DNA of 64,000 nucleotides, from positions 2,938,718 to 3,002,717 of the forward strand of contig OZ017768.1 of the NCBI GenBank assembly GCA_963969345.1. Direction: 5' to 3'. Positions 18,866 to 29,549 of the stretch are shown one piece after another. This stretch comes from Turbatrix aceti (taxonomy: Eukaryota; Nematoda; Chromadorea; Rhabditida; Panagrolaimidae). A model generated the notes under the pieces. The model had not been told where the DNA came from. It was given only the letters and a program-made list of their open reading frames with translations, and did not search any database. The position numbers and the translations under genes were made by a program. Within the stretch, counting starts at the first letter, position 1, and every line of letters begins with the position of its first letter.

Positions 18866-21800
18866 CTATTTGTTGGGGTCATCGATTGAAGTCTGCTTTG
18901 AAGACTCGAGGCTCCTGCCATTGTTGTTCTCTGAAAAGGAAGACCCTGTACATACACCCAAACGCGGAAGAGGAAAAAAAGGACCACGACCGGCAATTGT
19001 GCCTTGGGCGACTGCGCTTACCTTGGATAAAGAGGGCGCTGTCGATGACATTGGTAATCTCGCGGAATGTCGCCTCCTGGTTCGACGTGTCTCCATCAAT
19101 CTGGAAGAAAAATTATTTCACCTCGTTTTTTTGGACGAAAGAAAAAAATAGCAGGAAAAATTGGAAATTGAAAACTTGAAAAAAAGAAAAGAAAAAAATT
19201 GACAGAAAAAAAACCGTAAAAAATGGGAAAAAAATAGGAAAGTTGTGACAGATCAAAAAAACAGCGTCTCGAAGCGAAAATATAAAAAAAAGATATCGTA
19301 ACAGCGCTGTTTGGTCCTTCCTTCGTGATTGTCGTTTCCTGTCATTCAATTTGTTAAAAAAGTTTTTTAAACTTAAAAAAATCGATTTTATACCAAAAAT
19401 ATTTTTTTTGTTAGGCCGACCAAACACACGCCTACCTTTGGCTTGCGCAAACGTACCACCCGGAGTTTGCCCTTGTCATCGAGGTACTTGAGCATGGGCA
19501 GCGTATTTTGCTTGAAGAGGCCGAGCCTCGTCTTGACGACGTCTTCGGCGTCGTCCTTGCGCTCCGAGCCGTGCTCCAGGCCCTCGGCGTACCGCGCCTG
19601 AAGGTTGCTGCGACAGAACTGCTCGGTGCAGTCGATGAGGAGTGCGACGTCGAGTCGTCCGAGCTGTTGTTCGAGGTCTTCGACCTGGCGTTGGGATCTT
19701 GGATAGCCTTCGACGATGTAGCCCCAGCTGCCTTGGCCTTTTTGGTGCAGCGCTGAGTAGAGTACTTCCCGGCAGATTTGCTGAAAAAAGTGTTATGCAG
19801 TAAAATGTGGTTTTCGCTTCAAGACCCCCAAACATAATCTAATCACATTTTCCTGCAACGAAAATCAATTTTCACTGCAGGATCTGAAAATGTTGCCCAA
19901 CTATGTTCTCCTACAGCGAAAATTAGATTTTCGCTTCAGGATACCAGAACGTAGCCCAAACACGTTCTACCGCAACGAAAATTCGATTTGCGCTTCAGAA
20001 GCCCCAAACTTTGCTCATTTCTTTCAAAAAAAACTTACGATAGGAATGCTCTCTCCATTATCCATCTTCTTACCAATCCGTATCCACAATTCATCATCCG
20101 CGTTTTCCAGCACTTTCCTGCGCAACAAAGCCCCCATCGAGAGATACACAAATCCATCGTACTTCTTTGCCACTCGATCCGCAAACTGCGTCTTCTGCGA
20201 TCCCGGTCCGCCGATGATCAAAATCACCGGTGCATTGTTCGGCAGGCCCTGGGGGAATTTATCCGCGTTCGTCGACGGCACCGCCGGGTGCGTTTCTTCC
20301 GAAGCGGTCGTCGCAGCCTCCGCATAGGCTCCATCGCTGGGATGCGGGGTGGAGACCGTCGACGACATCCTCCGGTCCTCCGCCGGTCTTTCCGGGAGTG
20401 CCGATGGGGGTTTGCCATTCGCAGACGGCTGTCGACTGCCCTGACTCGACGCCGCCGACGCGCCCACGCTCTGGGGCGTGGCCGGGTGAGCCGAGGCTTG
20501 TCGGGAGGCGAGTTCGTTGGTCTGGACCGGGGCAGGTGTGGATATAGATTTTGCGGATTTGGGGGCGCTGGGGGGCTTTGATCGGTCAGCCGGAGACTGA
20601 CCGATCGGGGTCTGAGGCAGGCTTCCGCCGTTCTGGACGGATGTCGACGTCCTCGGGGGGCTCACTGTTTGGGTGTCCGCGACGGCTACGGACACGGGAG
20701 GCTCGTCCATGGTCTGGACTTCGGCGGAGGACGTCGCGGTGTCGACGCGCTGGCTGTCCGAGCTCGAAAGATTGGATTTGGTCACGTTCACGTGAACGCC
20801 CAGCTCGATCGCTCGGTTGATGAGCTTTTTCATGCGTTCGACGATCGTTGTGTCGTCTTTTTCGCCTGGGATCTGGAAAAAATCGAATTTCACACCTGAA
20901 CATCCAGGTGACTCACATGGAACGTGCCACAGTCTGTTTTGTGAATTTTCAATGAAATTTTGCCGAAAGGTAGCTTTTACGATGGAAAAGTTTTTGCCGT
21001 AAAATTCATCTGCCAGGGGCACGGTCTGTAACAGTTACGATTGCCCGAAATCGCGTTTTTGCCATTTTTTACTATTTTTAGCACGTTGTTGCTAAAAAAT
21101 ACGGCACTTTCAAAACCAGAATACATGTTGATCGACTTAGCTTTTGATGGAGAATCGGAAAAAAATATAAAAAATTTGGGTTACAACTTAGCAAAATGCC
21201 GAAAATTTGTTTCGGCATTTTTCAAAGTTATTGCCCTATATTTTTATATTTTTCTCAAATTCTCCATCAAAAATCGCGTCGATCAGTATGTATCTTGGCT
21301 TTGGAAATGCCGTAGTTTTTTTAGCTACAACGTGCCAAAAACCGTCAAAAATGGCAAAAAGCAATTTCATGCAGTCGTACCTTTGCCAGATCATGAACCA
21401 GGCAGATGAAATTTACGGTAAAAACTTTTCATCGTATAGAAGCTACTTTTTGACAAGAACTTCATCAAAGAATTCCAAAATGTTCCCCTGGCACATTCAC
21501 TATCAGGTAAACGACTCACCAGGTGCAGAAGTCGCTGATCATCAAAATACTTGGCAGAAGGCAGTGTTTTCTGTTTGAATTCATTAATTCTGCGATCCAT
21601 GACTTCCTGGGAAAGGCCACGGGCCTGCATGTGTTTCCTGAGGGTCTCCTCGTCGTAATCCAAGATCAGGGCCATGTTTATCGGTCTCACCTGTAAGAAG
21701 TCACCTGTTTCACCTGTCTACCATCCAATCCAGGGCGCTTACATTCTTTTCAAACTCCTCGACCTGCTGGGCCTCCCTGGGAAAGCCTTCGAGGAAGTAG

Positions 21801-24800
21801 GCCTTCGCGTTGGGGTACCTGCCCATCTCAGCTTTCACAATGTCCCTCGCGAGGTTGTTTGGAATTAGTTCGCCCCGCTGATACCGTTCAGCCGCGTCCC
21901 GCCACTCGGGATAACGGTCCCGGTATTTCGCGATGGCGGCCTTGACGAGATCCGGCATGCAGATGTGCACGACTCCAGCGTCTTCCATCGCGTCGCGCAC
22001 CTTTGCGGCTACCCGGGTTTTTCCGCCTCCGGGTCCTCCTGCAGCGAAAATGTTATAAATTTCGGTAGAGAATAAAAATTGGTTTTCCAACCTATAAAAA
22101 GCACGATCGGCACATTTCGGCTGATTTTGGCAGCTTCGGCAGCCTTGGTGACGGATGGCACTCGGTGCAGACTCGCACTGCCTCCGCCGTTCATGGCCCG
22201 GCGCTGGGCGCTGCCGTGGTGGCTGCCAGAAGACGACCTGGAATCGGGGGCGATCCTTTCACCGATGCTCATCGCTAGGGAAGAGCAGGCCAGACCGCCT
22301 GCCAGGGGCACACTGGCAAAAACTGCCATGCAAAAAGAGGCCTAGGGCGGGTGAAAAAGCTTTAAAAACTCACTTGTCAGCGGTGGTAGCAGCGGCAGCG
22401 GAAGGCGACGGGGATATTTTGTTGGAGCTTCGACTTGGCTGCACGACCGCTGAAAAGGTGGGTTGTTAGCCTCGGCTTTTTTGCCTGTGCCGCTCCAACA
22501 AAGGACGGGACAACCAAATGGTTTCCTCTTGCAAAAAAACTCGGTGGACTCTGTTATTTCTGCCGAAAGGGGACTAAGGCCGGAGCGGCGTTCCTTTCGA
22601 CTTTGCCTTCTTTTTTTGGGGTAAACAAGACCGTAAATTTAACAAATTTGACGTTTTAATAAAATTTGGATTGTGACAGCTAAATGAGGTCTAAAATTGC
22701 CAAGTTGGCATTTTTAGAGTCTCAGGAAAAACAAAATTATGTCTTACGATAGTTTGAAATTCAACTGATGCCCTATAGTATACTTGGCAGTCGTCCAACA
22801 ACTTTGTTGACAAAGTCCCCCAAAAACCCGTGCACTGGTGATTTGGTGCTTTTTATCACGCGAAACGCCAAATTTTCAGCAGTAATTATAAAAATGACGT
22901 CGAAATAAACGAACGCGTTCTTAGAATTCTGTTCGAGCACAAAACTGATGACAGAATACGTAAAAAAACGTGAAAAACAGCTTTCGATTAGATTTACCAC
23001 CTGGTAGGTAAAAGTGAACGTAAACCACCGTAAACCGCAGCCACACATCAGAACTAAAACTTACGATTCCTCTGCGCCACAAATTTGTCATGACCGACTT
23101 CGTAGGCGTGAATGACGAGACTCTTGTGCCCGTGGTGATGCGGCATGGGCAGAGTTGTTTAATTCGACAATTTTCAGCGCTCGCTCTGCTCGCGCTCTTT
23201 GAGCAATTCAATTTTCCGTGCTCGCTCTGCTCATGCTCTTTGAGTTCCTAAAATTTTCGCGCTCGCTCCGCTCGCGCTCTTTTATTCTCAGATCCTCTGC
23301 TCTTGCTCTGCTCACGCTCGTGAGTCGAGCAGGAGCGAGCAATGAGCGAAAATGGCTCACACAAGAAAAGTGAATTTTGAGTCACAAATTCAGTCCTTCG
23401 CGAAAAGAAAGACCGCATATTGCTTGGAGATACCCCCAACATCGTGTTTTTGATCGAAACTACCAGTATTTTAGTATTTGTAGCACTAAATTTATAGTGA
23501 GCAGTGCTCATTTTAAAAATTTCTCGCGCTCGCTCTGCTCGCGCTCTTTGAGCAATTCAACTTTTCGTGCTCGCTCTGCTCATGCTCATTGAGCACTCCA
23601 ATTTTTCGCGCTCGCTCCGCTCGCGCTCGTGAGTTGAGCAGGAGCGAGCAGTGAGCAGGAGCAATTTGGTGAGCATCGAACAACTCTGGGCATGGCGACT
23701 CGCATAGATCCGTATCTGCCTAATCACTCAGTCCACCATCCTGCGCAATCAACAGCACCAGACACAGAGAGAAAAAGAAAAAAAAAGTCAATGCCGAACC
23801 AAAACAACAGAGAGCAACCGCCACCTAGGCGCGCAGAATAGAACAACTAGAGAACGTCGATGACGGCTGACGGCGGCGCGCCCTACCTCACTTCTTCACC
23901 CCCTACCGGTCGGTTGTCGTCGCTCGCCCTATTAGCTCTTGGCTCTACGATAACAACGTCTAGCTAGCTCTCGACTCGCGAGACAACACCACCCCCATCC
24001 GAGAGTACCGTTCGTCAGCCCGGCGGCATGGCCTCCTGCCTGGCTGGCTTTCTAATGGCCCTACGGCGCCCGACCGTCGTCGTCGGGGTCATTAAGGGCC
24101 ACTGGAGCTGCTATGGCCCGTGGCTGCTTACCTGGGCCGCCGCTTTGACATGAGTGCAGTTGCAGGTGTAAAGGAGCCCGTAAGAGTACAAAGGACCGGC
24201 ATTTTGGGCACGTGACTGACTATTTTGGCACGTTTGCCCTGGTCCCGGGAATTGGGGTAAAAATAGAAAAGAAGGCGGAAATTGTAAATACTTTCTTTGC
24301 AAGACCAAGCGTAAAAATTCACCGCAAATAGAAAAAAAGCTTTCCAAAAAATGGTTACGATACGTTGAAAACCATTTGGAAGTGTCCCAACACGAAAATT
24401 AACCTATACCGAAGCCAAAAATTCTCAAAAAAAAAGATTATGATAGCCTAAACTTTCCAGGCGTCCCAGCACGAAAACTAGACTAAACCGAAATCCATAA
24501 AGTTTGAAATCGTAGTTTCGTTGCAAGACCGGGTGTAAAAAAAGTGTAAATTGAAAAAAGGGCAGTCCTAAAAAACTGATTACGAAAGTAAAAGTATAAT
24601 CTTTTTGAGAGTGTCCCACCACGAAAATCAGTTCCAACCGAAATCAGAGGTCAAAAGTTAGTTGTAAAGTACATTTCTCAATATTTGGGTCCCAAATGGG
24701 ACCAAAGTACATGAGTCGTTTGCGTTCACTCCCTGCTCAACTCACCCCTAACACCGTTTCCGCCCTCATCGCCACCGCCACCACCTGTGGCTGTGGCAGG

Positions 24801-25279
24801 AGGGCCTTCGTTCTTGAACTGCTGGCTGGGGTCGATGAAGGTGTCCCAGCGAAGGGCGAGGTCAGGATTGCTCTTTACCTTGGCGATGGCTTCTTCGAGG
24901 AAGTCAAGCGGGTTTTCAGGCTTGTTGTAGATGAGCCCGGTCATGAGGCCCTGCAACGGACGTTGGGCTTGACGAAAGAGCCGGATGCGGATGTCTGGAT
25001 ACATCTTGGCACTTTGAGAGCCCATAAAAGGCACCAAAACACAAATTGCAGCGAATTGTGCATTTTTTTAAATTCGTGCAAATTTTTAATTTCTGCCAAA
25101 AAAAATTCGTCAGCTTGTAAATTTTTTTTCTGCCCCCGCCAACCACCGATTTACGGTCAAAGATGCATAAAAAATTAATTTCAATTAAAAGTTCGCGTTC
25201 GACGACCCAGAAAAAAACTCACCTCAAAGAGCTGAGGAATGGAATGCTCGGTCAGGTACCGCTTGCCTTCCGCGCCCAT
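18866..25279 (-). CDS. ak5: Two-domain adenylate kinase, AK5 type
   Basis: Exons: 25279-25223, 24950-24746, 22449-22374, 22312-22092, 22038-21743, 21690-21520, 20872-20039, 19780-19457, 19100-19022, 18930-18866; every phase agrees, 775 aa. Adenylate kinases convert ATP plus AMP to two ADP (AK5 is cytosolic, mainly neuronal). Residues 1-50 match the AK5 N-terminal RIIa/DPY-30-like docking helix pair (YLTEHSIPQLFEGLMTGLIY..KPENPLDFLEEAI and WDTF). Kinase domain 1: P-loop GGPGGGKT, FLEGFPREAQQ lid-side motif, DYDEETL. Then a Ser/Thr/Pro/Ala-rich linker of about 170 residues, and domain 2: P-loop-like GGPGSQKT, YIVEGYPRSQRQ, NTLPMLKYLDD. The linker makes it ~210 aa longer than human AK5. An acceptor-like GTTTCAG sits one base before the ATG, suggesting trans-splicing. 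An alternative first exon (23146-23065) is described separately. Confidence 0.9.
19795..20000. repeat. Short palindromic motif array, adenylate kinase intron
   Basis: Four units of the form GCAACGAAAAT..ATTTTCGCTTCAGGA at a spacing of about 58-60 bp (near 19797, 19857, 19915, 19973). Each is an imperfect palindrome. They fill the intron 20038-19781. Confidence 0.6.
20943..21476. repeat. Fold-back repeat, copy A
   Basis: Long imperfect inverted repeat whose arms carry, outward to inward, AAAAGTAGCTTTTACGATG, AAAGTTTTTRCCGTAAA, GCCATTTTTGACG, GTTGTAGCTAAAAAACTACG, TTTCCAAAGCC and TTTTGATGGAGAAT. It nearly fills the 647-nt intron between kinase exons 21690-21520 and 20872-20039. No coding capacity. 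Confidence 0.75.
22463..23064. other. Adenylate kinase intron, nothing further seen
   Basis: Intronic sequence between the alternative first exon and exon 22449-22374. A/T-rich 3' half; no repeat with recognisable ends, no opposite-strand gene. Confidence 0.4.
23065..23146 (-). CDS. Alternative first exon of the adenylate kinase gene
   Basis: An open exon beginning at an ATG and ending at a GTAAGT donor (23064) in phase 1, the same phase as the docking-domain exon 24950-24746. It encodes MPHHHGHKSLVIHAYEVGHD and a short basic end, and splices in frame to 22449-22374, giving a 715-aa form without the docking domain. Its ATG lies inside the 8-bp target-site copy next to MITE 3, so the element supplies the immediate upstream sequence. 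Without the element the frame would continue upstream into a further ATG codon. Expression is inferred from splice site and phase only. Confidence 0.55.
23150..23688. mobile_element. hAT-type MITE 3 (GCTCGCTC-rich)
   Basis: 539 bp with inverted ends CAGAGTTGTT and AACAACTCTG, flanked by GGCATGGG (23142-23149) and GGCATGGC (23689-23696), an 8-bp target duplication with one mismatch. The interior consists of many copies of a GCGCTCGCTCTGCTCGCGCT-type unit in both orientations, as sub-terminal repeats. No transposase. Inserted in the adenylate kinase locus. Confidence 0.8.
23697..24725. other. Adenylate kinase intron with motif array
   Basis: About 24110-24210 on the minus strand is open with an acceptor-like AATAGTCAG and a GTAAGC donor, but the reading frames are not convincing as protein; it could be a further alternative exon. 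About 24360-24640 holds three to four copies of a GTCCCA.CACGAAAA motif described under the dispersed motif arrays. Confidence 0.4.
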
Positions 25280-26820
25280 CCTGAAACGAGCCCCATCTTG
25301 AAATTTAGTCCAAACGTAAATTTTTTTAAAAAAAAAAGTGCCAAGACACCGGGACAACAACGCAGTAGTCATTAGCATCTCTCGTAAACAAGCGACGACA
25401 ACATCTGTGTCAAAGGACCGACTGTCTCCCTCCGGCGTGGCCTAAGACCGTCCTGAATTATTGCGTGGCTTATATTTACGAGTCGTTGGGCCGCATTAGC
25501 AGAGCCCCGCGCGATTAGTTCGTGCGTGACTTGTCACACAAGCAGCACCGGCACCGGCACCAGCGGCGGCGTCTGGGACAAATTCAAGCGGAGTCTTTTC
25601 TATACACGCCCGAGTGCACGATGCCGCTGGATTTTCCCGGAAGAAACAAACTGTGATCAAGACAGAGGAGCAGTCGAGGGAAAAAAGCCAGAAAAAACTC
25701 GGCTTTATCCATCGTCGACGGAGACGGCAATTGTTCCAGCGTAGGTAAAAATAGGCAACAGACAAAGAGAAGATTAGCCGGACACAAAGCACGCCAACGA
25801 AGACGAAGGCGAAAACGAAATACGGCTACAGTCCTGTTGCGATGAGGGATGATAACGCCCGCTCAGAAGTACTTACGATTACGGCACAACACGCGAGCCG
25901 ACTGTTTATCAAAAATTCTGTCAAAAGCCAGCAAAGCACTTTTATGAGTGCCAAAAAAGGTGCAAAAAGCGTGCTAAATTAAAAAAATATAAGATTTCGC
26001 GAAAATTCTGTACTTTTTGATGTCTCGACACGATTTTTTTTAATTTCGTGGCGGGAACCTCAGAAAAGGTTAAAAAAACAAAATTGACGGTAACAAAAGT
26101 GACCATAATCTTTCTTGGCAGTTTTTTTTGCGTTTTCCAACCTAATAAATGGGACAAGCACCTGCGCCATCCCATACAAGCCAGACGGCACTTGGAGGTC
26201 GAACAATTCCACGAATACATTGGGAAAGTATGTAAAAGTTCGAAAACCAGCCAGGTGAGCGCCATTAACGGCTTCTAATCCCCCCAGCTCCAAAGAACAC
26301 GAGGACAATTTATTATAGTATTTAGTTGGTTGATAAGTATGCGTGTCCCGATGCGACAACCACGACCGCAACCGTGGCCGGCCGAAGCCCTCCGAGACCA
26401 TCCATCGCCGGTCGGTCGGTCGCGAAGGTGGAAGGAAGCGGGCACGCCTGCAGGCGCAGCGCAGCGTGGCTCGTCAAGTGGTCAAGGGACGAGCCAGCGC
26501 GCGTCACACCTCGACGCCAGCAAACTCGCCCTCGTTTGCCGAGACCACCACCGCCCCGCCACCACCACCGCCGAAGGCGCCATGCCGTCTCGATGCCACT
26601 TAGCGTTTCCCTGACAACAGTTGCGCAAAATCCGCTGCGTGAGAGACACCTGAGACCTGAGATTTTTGTTGGTTTATTACACGCCGCCAAAAAGCCACAC
26701 TCCGCCGCCGCTGCCGCCATCGTCGTCAACGTCGACGTCGACGATGGTGGTAGCGGCGATGGGGATTACCAAAATCCGACCAGTCAAGATGTCTCGCGCC
26801 CGGGAAAGATGTGACGTCTG
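25280..26820. other. Spacer upstream of adenylate kinase
   Basis: No supported gene. About 26.33-26.80 kb is GC-rich and open in most frames on both strands (up to 160 codons) without splice sites or a recognisable domain. The 25.50-25.58 kb part has a short CACCGG repeat. Confidence 0.4.
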
Positions 26821-29280
26821 TTATCGATGCACGGCGCTCTCAGTCCTTTTGCGTCGCGTACCTGAGCGTTTTTGCTTGGTCGACTCCCGTTGTTCGGCGG
26901 CTTCTTGACTTGCTTTTATATCCTCGACTTGATCCGCTGAAAAAAATCCACATCGGCAAGTAGATCAAAAAAAGCTTTCACAAGAAATGTGTCAGTGAAC
27001 ATTTTGATAATTTTTCATGAAATTTTGCCAAAAAGTAGCTTTTACAATGAAAAGTTTTTACCATAAATTTTATCTGCCTGAGGCATGATCTGGCAGAGTT
27101 TCGCTAGTCGGAAATCACGTTTTTTTTCCATTTTTGACGACTTTTGGCCCGTTGTAGCTAAAAAACTACGGTATTTCCAAAGCCGGGGTAAATTTTGATT
27201 GATGTGATATTTTATGGAGAATCCGAGAAAATTATAAAAATATTGTTTTCATCACCTTGAAAAATGCCGATGAAAATGTTTCCATTGTTGCCATTTTTTA
27301 AATGCAATTTTTGGCATTTTTTAAGGTGGTATATTTTTAGAGTTTTCTCGGATTCTCCAAAAAAATCACATCGATCAAAATTTACCCCGGCTTTGGAAAT
27401 ACCGTAGTTTTTTAGTTACAACGTGCCAAAAATCGTCAGAAATGGAAAAAACGTGATTTCCGACTAGCAGAACTGTGCCAGATTATGTTTCATGCAGCTA
27501 CATATTACGGTAAAAACTACTTTTCGACAAAATTTACCAACTGTTCACCGACTCATTCTTTTAAAAAAATCTTACCGGTAGCTCTCCTGCGTCGCGTCCC
27601 CCCGCGAAGCTCATTTTTCAACCTTGCAACCTCCTTTAAATCATCTGAAAAAATGCTATCAGTCAGACCAAAAAAAACACCTAAAAATCCTACCAGTAGC
27701 CGCTCTCTGGCGACGAGTTCTTCGCTTTGACGACTTTAACATTTTGTTACCCGAATCTTGTGTCCTGCATTTTTTGATGCTCTCCGATGTTAGCTTCTGT
27801 TGAGTGGGCAACGGTTGGGGCCCATGCGCGGACGGTTGTGGGCCATGCGCGGACGGTTGTGGGCCATGCGCGGAAGGCAACGGTGGGTTTCCACGCCCGG
27901 AGGGCACCGATTGGATCCCCTGTGCGGGGGGCAACGGTTGGGGGCCACGCGCGGAGGGCAACGGTGGGGGGCCACGCCCGGAGGGCACCGATTGGAGCCC
28001 CTGTGCGGGGGGCGTCGGTTGGGGCCCACGACCGGAGGGCACCGATTGAAGACCATGCCCGGTGAGCGCCGATTGGGGCTCACGCGTGGAAGGCAACGGT
28101 TGGAGCCCCCGTCCGGAGGGCACCGATTGACGCCCATGCGTGGTGAGCACCGATTGAGGCCCATTCAGGGTGTGCACCGATTGGGGCCCACACGTGACCA
28201 GAACTTCCACAGACTCGTGAGGAGGTGTAACGCACTCCAATACCGGCGGGTTAACTTGCAATGGCTTTTTTTCATCGGTGGAGCAAGGTACGATCTCCTT
28301 TTCAGCTTCAGGATTTCCGGCAGGCACGTTCGTGACGTTTTCTGTGCTGAACTCGGTTCGCCGGAGTGGTTCTGAAATTACACATAATATTTCATGGAAG
28401 AGTTTGAAACTTTTTCATAAAATTTTGCTTTGTAATAGTTTTTACTATGAACAGTTTCTACCGTAAAATTCACTTGCCTGAAGCATGATTAGGCAGAGTT
28501 ACGATAGTCAGAAATTGTGTTTTTCCCATTTCGGACAATTTTTGGCATTTTTTTGTAGCTAAAAAACTACGGGATTTCCAAAGCCAGGGTCACATTAATC
28601 GATGTGATTTTTGATCCCGTCAAAAATCAAAAATCACATCGATCAAAATGTACCCTGATTTTGCAAATGCCGTAGTTTTTTAGCCACAAAATGCCAAAAA
28701 TTGTCTAAAATGACAAAAATACAATTTATGACAATCGGAACTTCGCCAGATGATGCTTCAAGTAAGTGAATTTCACAGGAAAAACTGTTCATAGTAAAAG
28801 CTACTTTTTTGCAAAACTTCACACAAAAAATAACAAAATTCCAATAAAAAACATACTGCAGATAGCAGGTTTCAGATGCGCTTTGACGTCGACAAAGACC
28901 GTCGGAGCCATCGAAGTGTTTGTCGACGTCAAAGCTTCTGTCCTTTTATTCTTTTCGTCGTCCTTTTCATCGCTGCCGGTGCCGGACTCCTTTTCCCTAT
29001 TCTCGACGTTTTCGTGACACATTGCATTTCCGTTTTCCGGGCCTAAACCATCCTTGGGGTGTTCGGCATCATTTTTCCCGTATTCTTGGTTCTCGGTTGG
29101 GTGTTTGGCTTCCTTGTCGGCTTCAGTAGTACACTCGGTTGTTGCGGTTGTGGCTGTGGTTATGGTTGACTTCTTACATCTCGACCGCTTGGTAAGCTTG
29201 GTGACTCGTTCCTTCGCGAGTTGTTTCCTGTCAAACTTGCTATACGTCGAAGATTTTCGGAAGATCCTGTGACTTTCCAT
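26821..29280 (-). CDS. Low-complexity repeat protein with GTRRxR modules, unidentified
   Basis: Four exons: 29280-28857, 28371-27694, 27644-27576, 26936-26821, all joined in phase 1; 428 aa. The N-terminal third is Lys/Arg/Thr/Glu-rich and hydrophilic. Exon 2 contains tandem repeats rich in GPQSV, PSGRG, PQPLP and AHGPQPS. The ends of exons 2 and 3 and the last exon carry related basic motifs (RRTRRQRAAT, GGTRRRRAT, SGTRRKRTE), so exon 3 (23 codons, phase 1-1) looks like a duplicated cassette. No signal peptide or membrane segment. Basic disordered character would suit nucleic-acid or chromatin association, but this is inference only. Two introns are almost entirely made of the fold-back repeat. 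I recognise no family; the phase agreement over four exons is the main support. Confidence 0.7.
26995..27565. repeat. Fold-back repeat, copy B
   Basis: Inverted-repeat element related to copies A, C and D: arms contain TTTTGCCAAAAAGTAGCTTT, GTTGTAGCTAAAAAACTACG, TTTCCAAAGCCGGGGTAAAT and GGAGAATCCGAGAAAA, mirrored on the right. It fills nearly all of the intron 27575-26937 of the GTRRxR repeat-protein gene. Confidence 0.75.
27795..28190. repeat. Coding minisatellite in the GTRRxR repeat-protein gene
   Basis: Tandem, imperfect units (plus-strand motifs such as GGAGGGCACCGATTG and GTGGGCCATGCGCGGACGGT) with unit lengths in multiples of three, so the minus-strand frame stays open. At 27830-27880 there are three near-identical 24-bp units. 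Frames on both strands are open here because of the repeat. Confidence 0.8.
28385..28845. repeat. Fold-back repeat, copy C
   Basis: Shorter copy of the same family: TTTGTAGCTAAAAAACTACG and TTTCCAAAGCCAGGGT on the left are mirrored by ACCCTGATTTTGCAAATGCC and CGTAGTTTTTTAGCCACAAA on the right; the central part is short, giving a tight hairpin (TTTTTGAT...ATCAAAAA). It fills the intron 28856-28372. Confidence 0.75.
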
Positions 29281-29549
29281 CGACACTAAGCGTGAACCTT
29301 TTCTTTATCGACCTAGTGAAACAGTCGTCGTCTCGTCGACAAAACCCAACTTTGCCTAAGTAAGCAGCTCGTGCACGACTGCCATCAAAAACACGCGTAC
29401 ACACCGAGCATGTCATTCAAATTTTCCCATTTTCCCAGGTGTGACCCAACAAAAATCAGACCTTAACCGGCATTCTTTACAGAAAAAAAATCTACTAACA
29501 AAACCTATTTTCATCGACAAAACAAAACCAACTTGACAGCAGCCAGAAT

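Noticed and set aside
23065..23688. GCTCGCTC repeats considered as a CRISPR-like or regulatory array
   Set aside because: Bounded by inverted ends and an 8-bp duplication, so best explained as a MITE; units are not separated by unique spacers.
26322..26814. GC-rich frames on both strands
   Set aside because: Open in almost every frame, composition-driven; no exon boundaries.
27787..28375. Plus-strand frames of up to 191 codons opposite the repeat protein
   Set aside because: Products of the in-frame minisatellite; the minus strand has splice sites and phase agreement over four exons.
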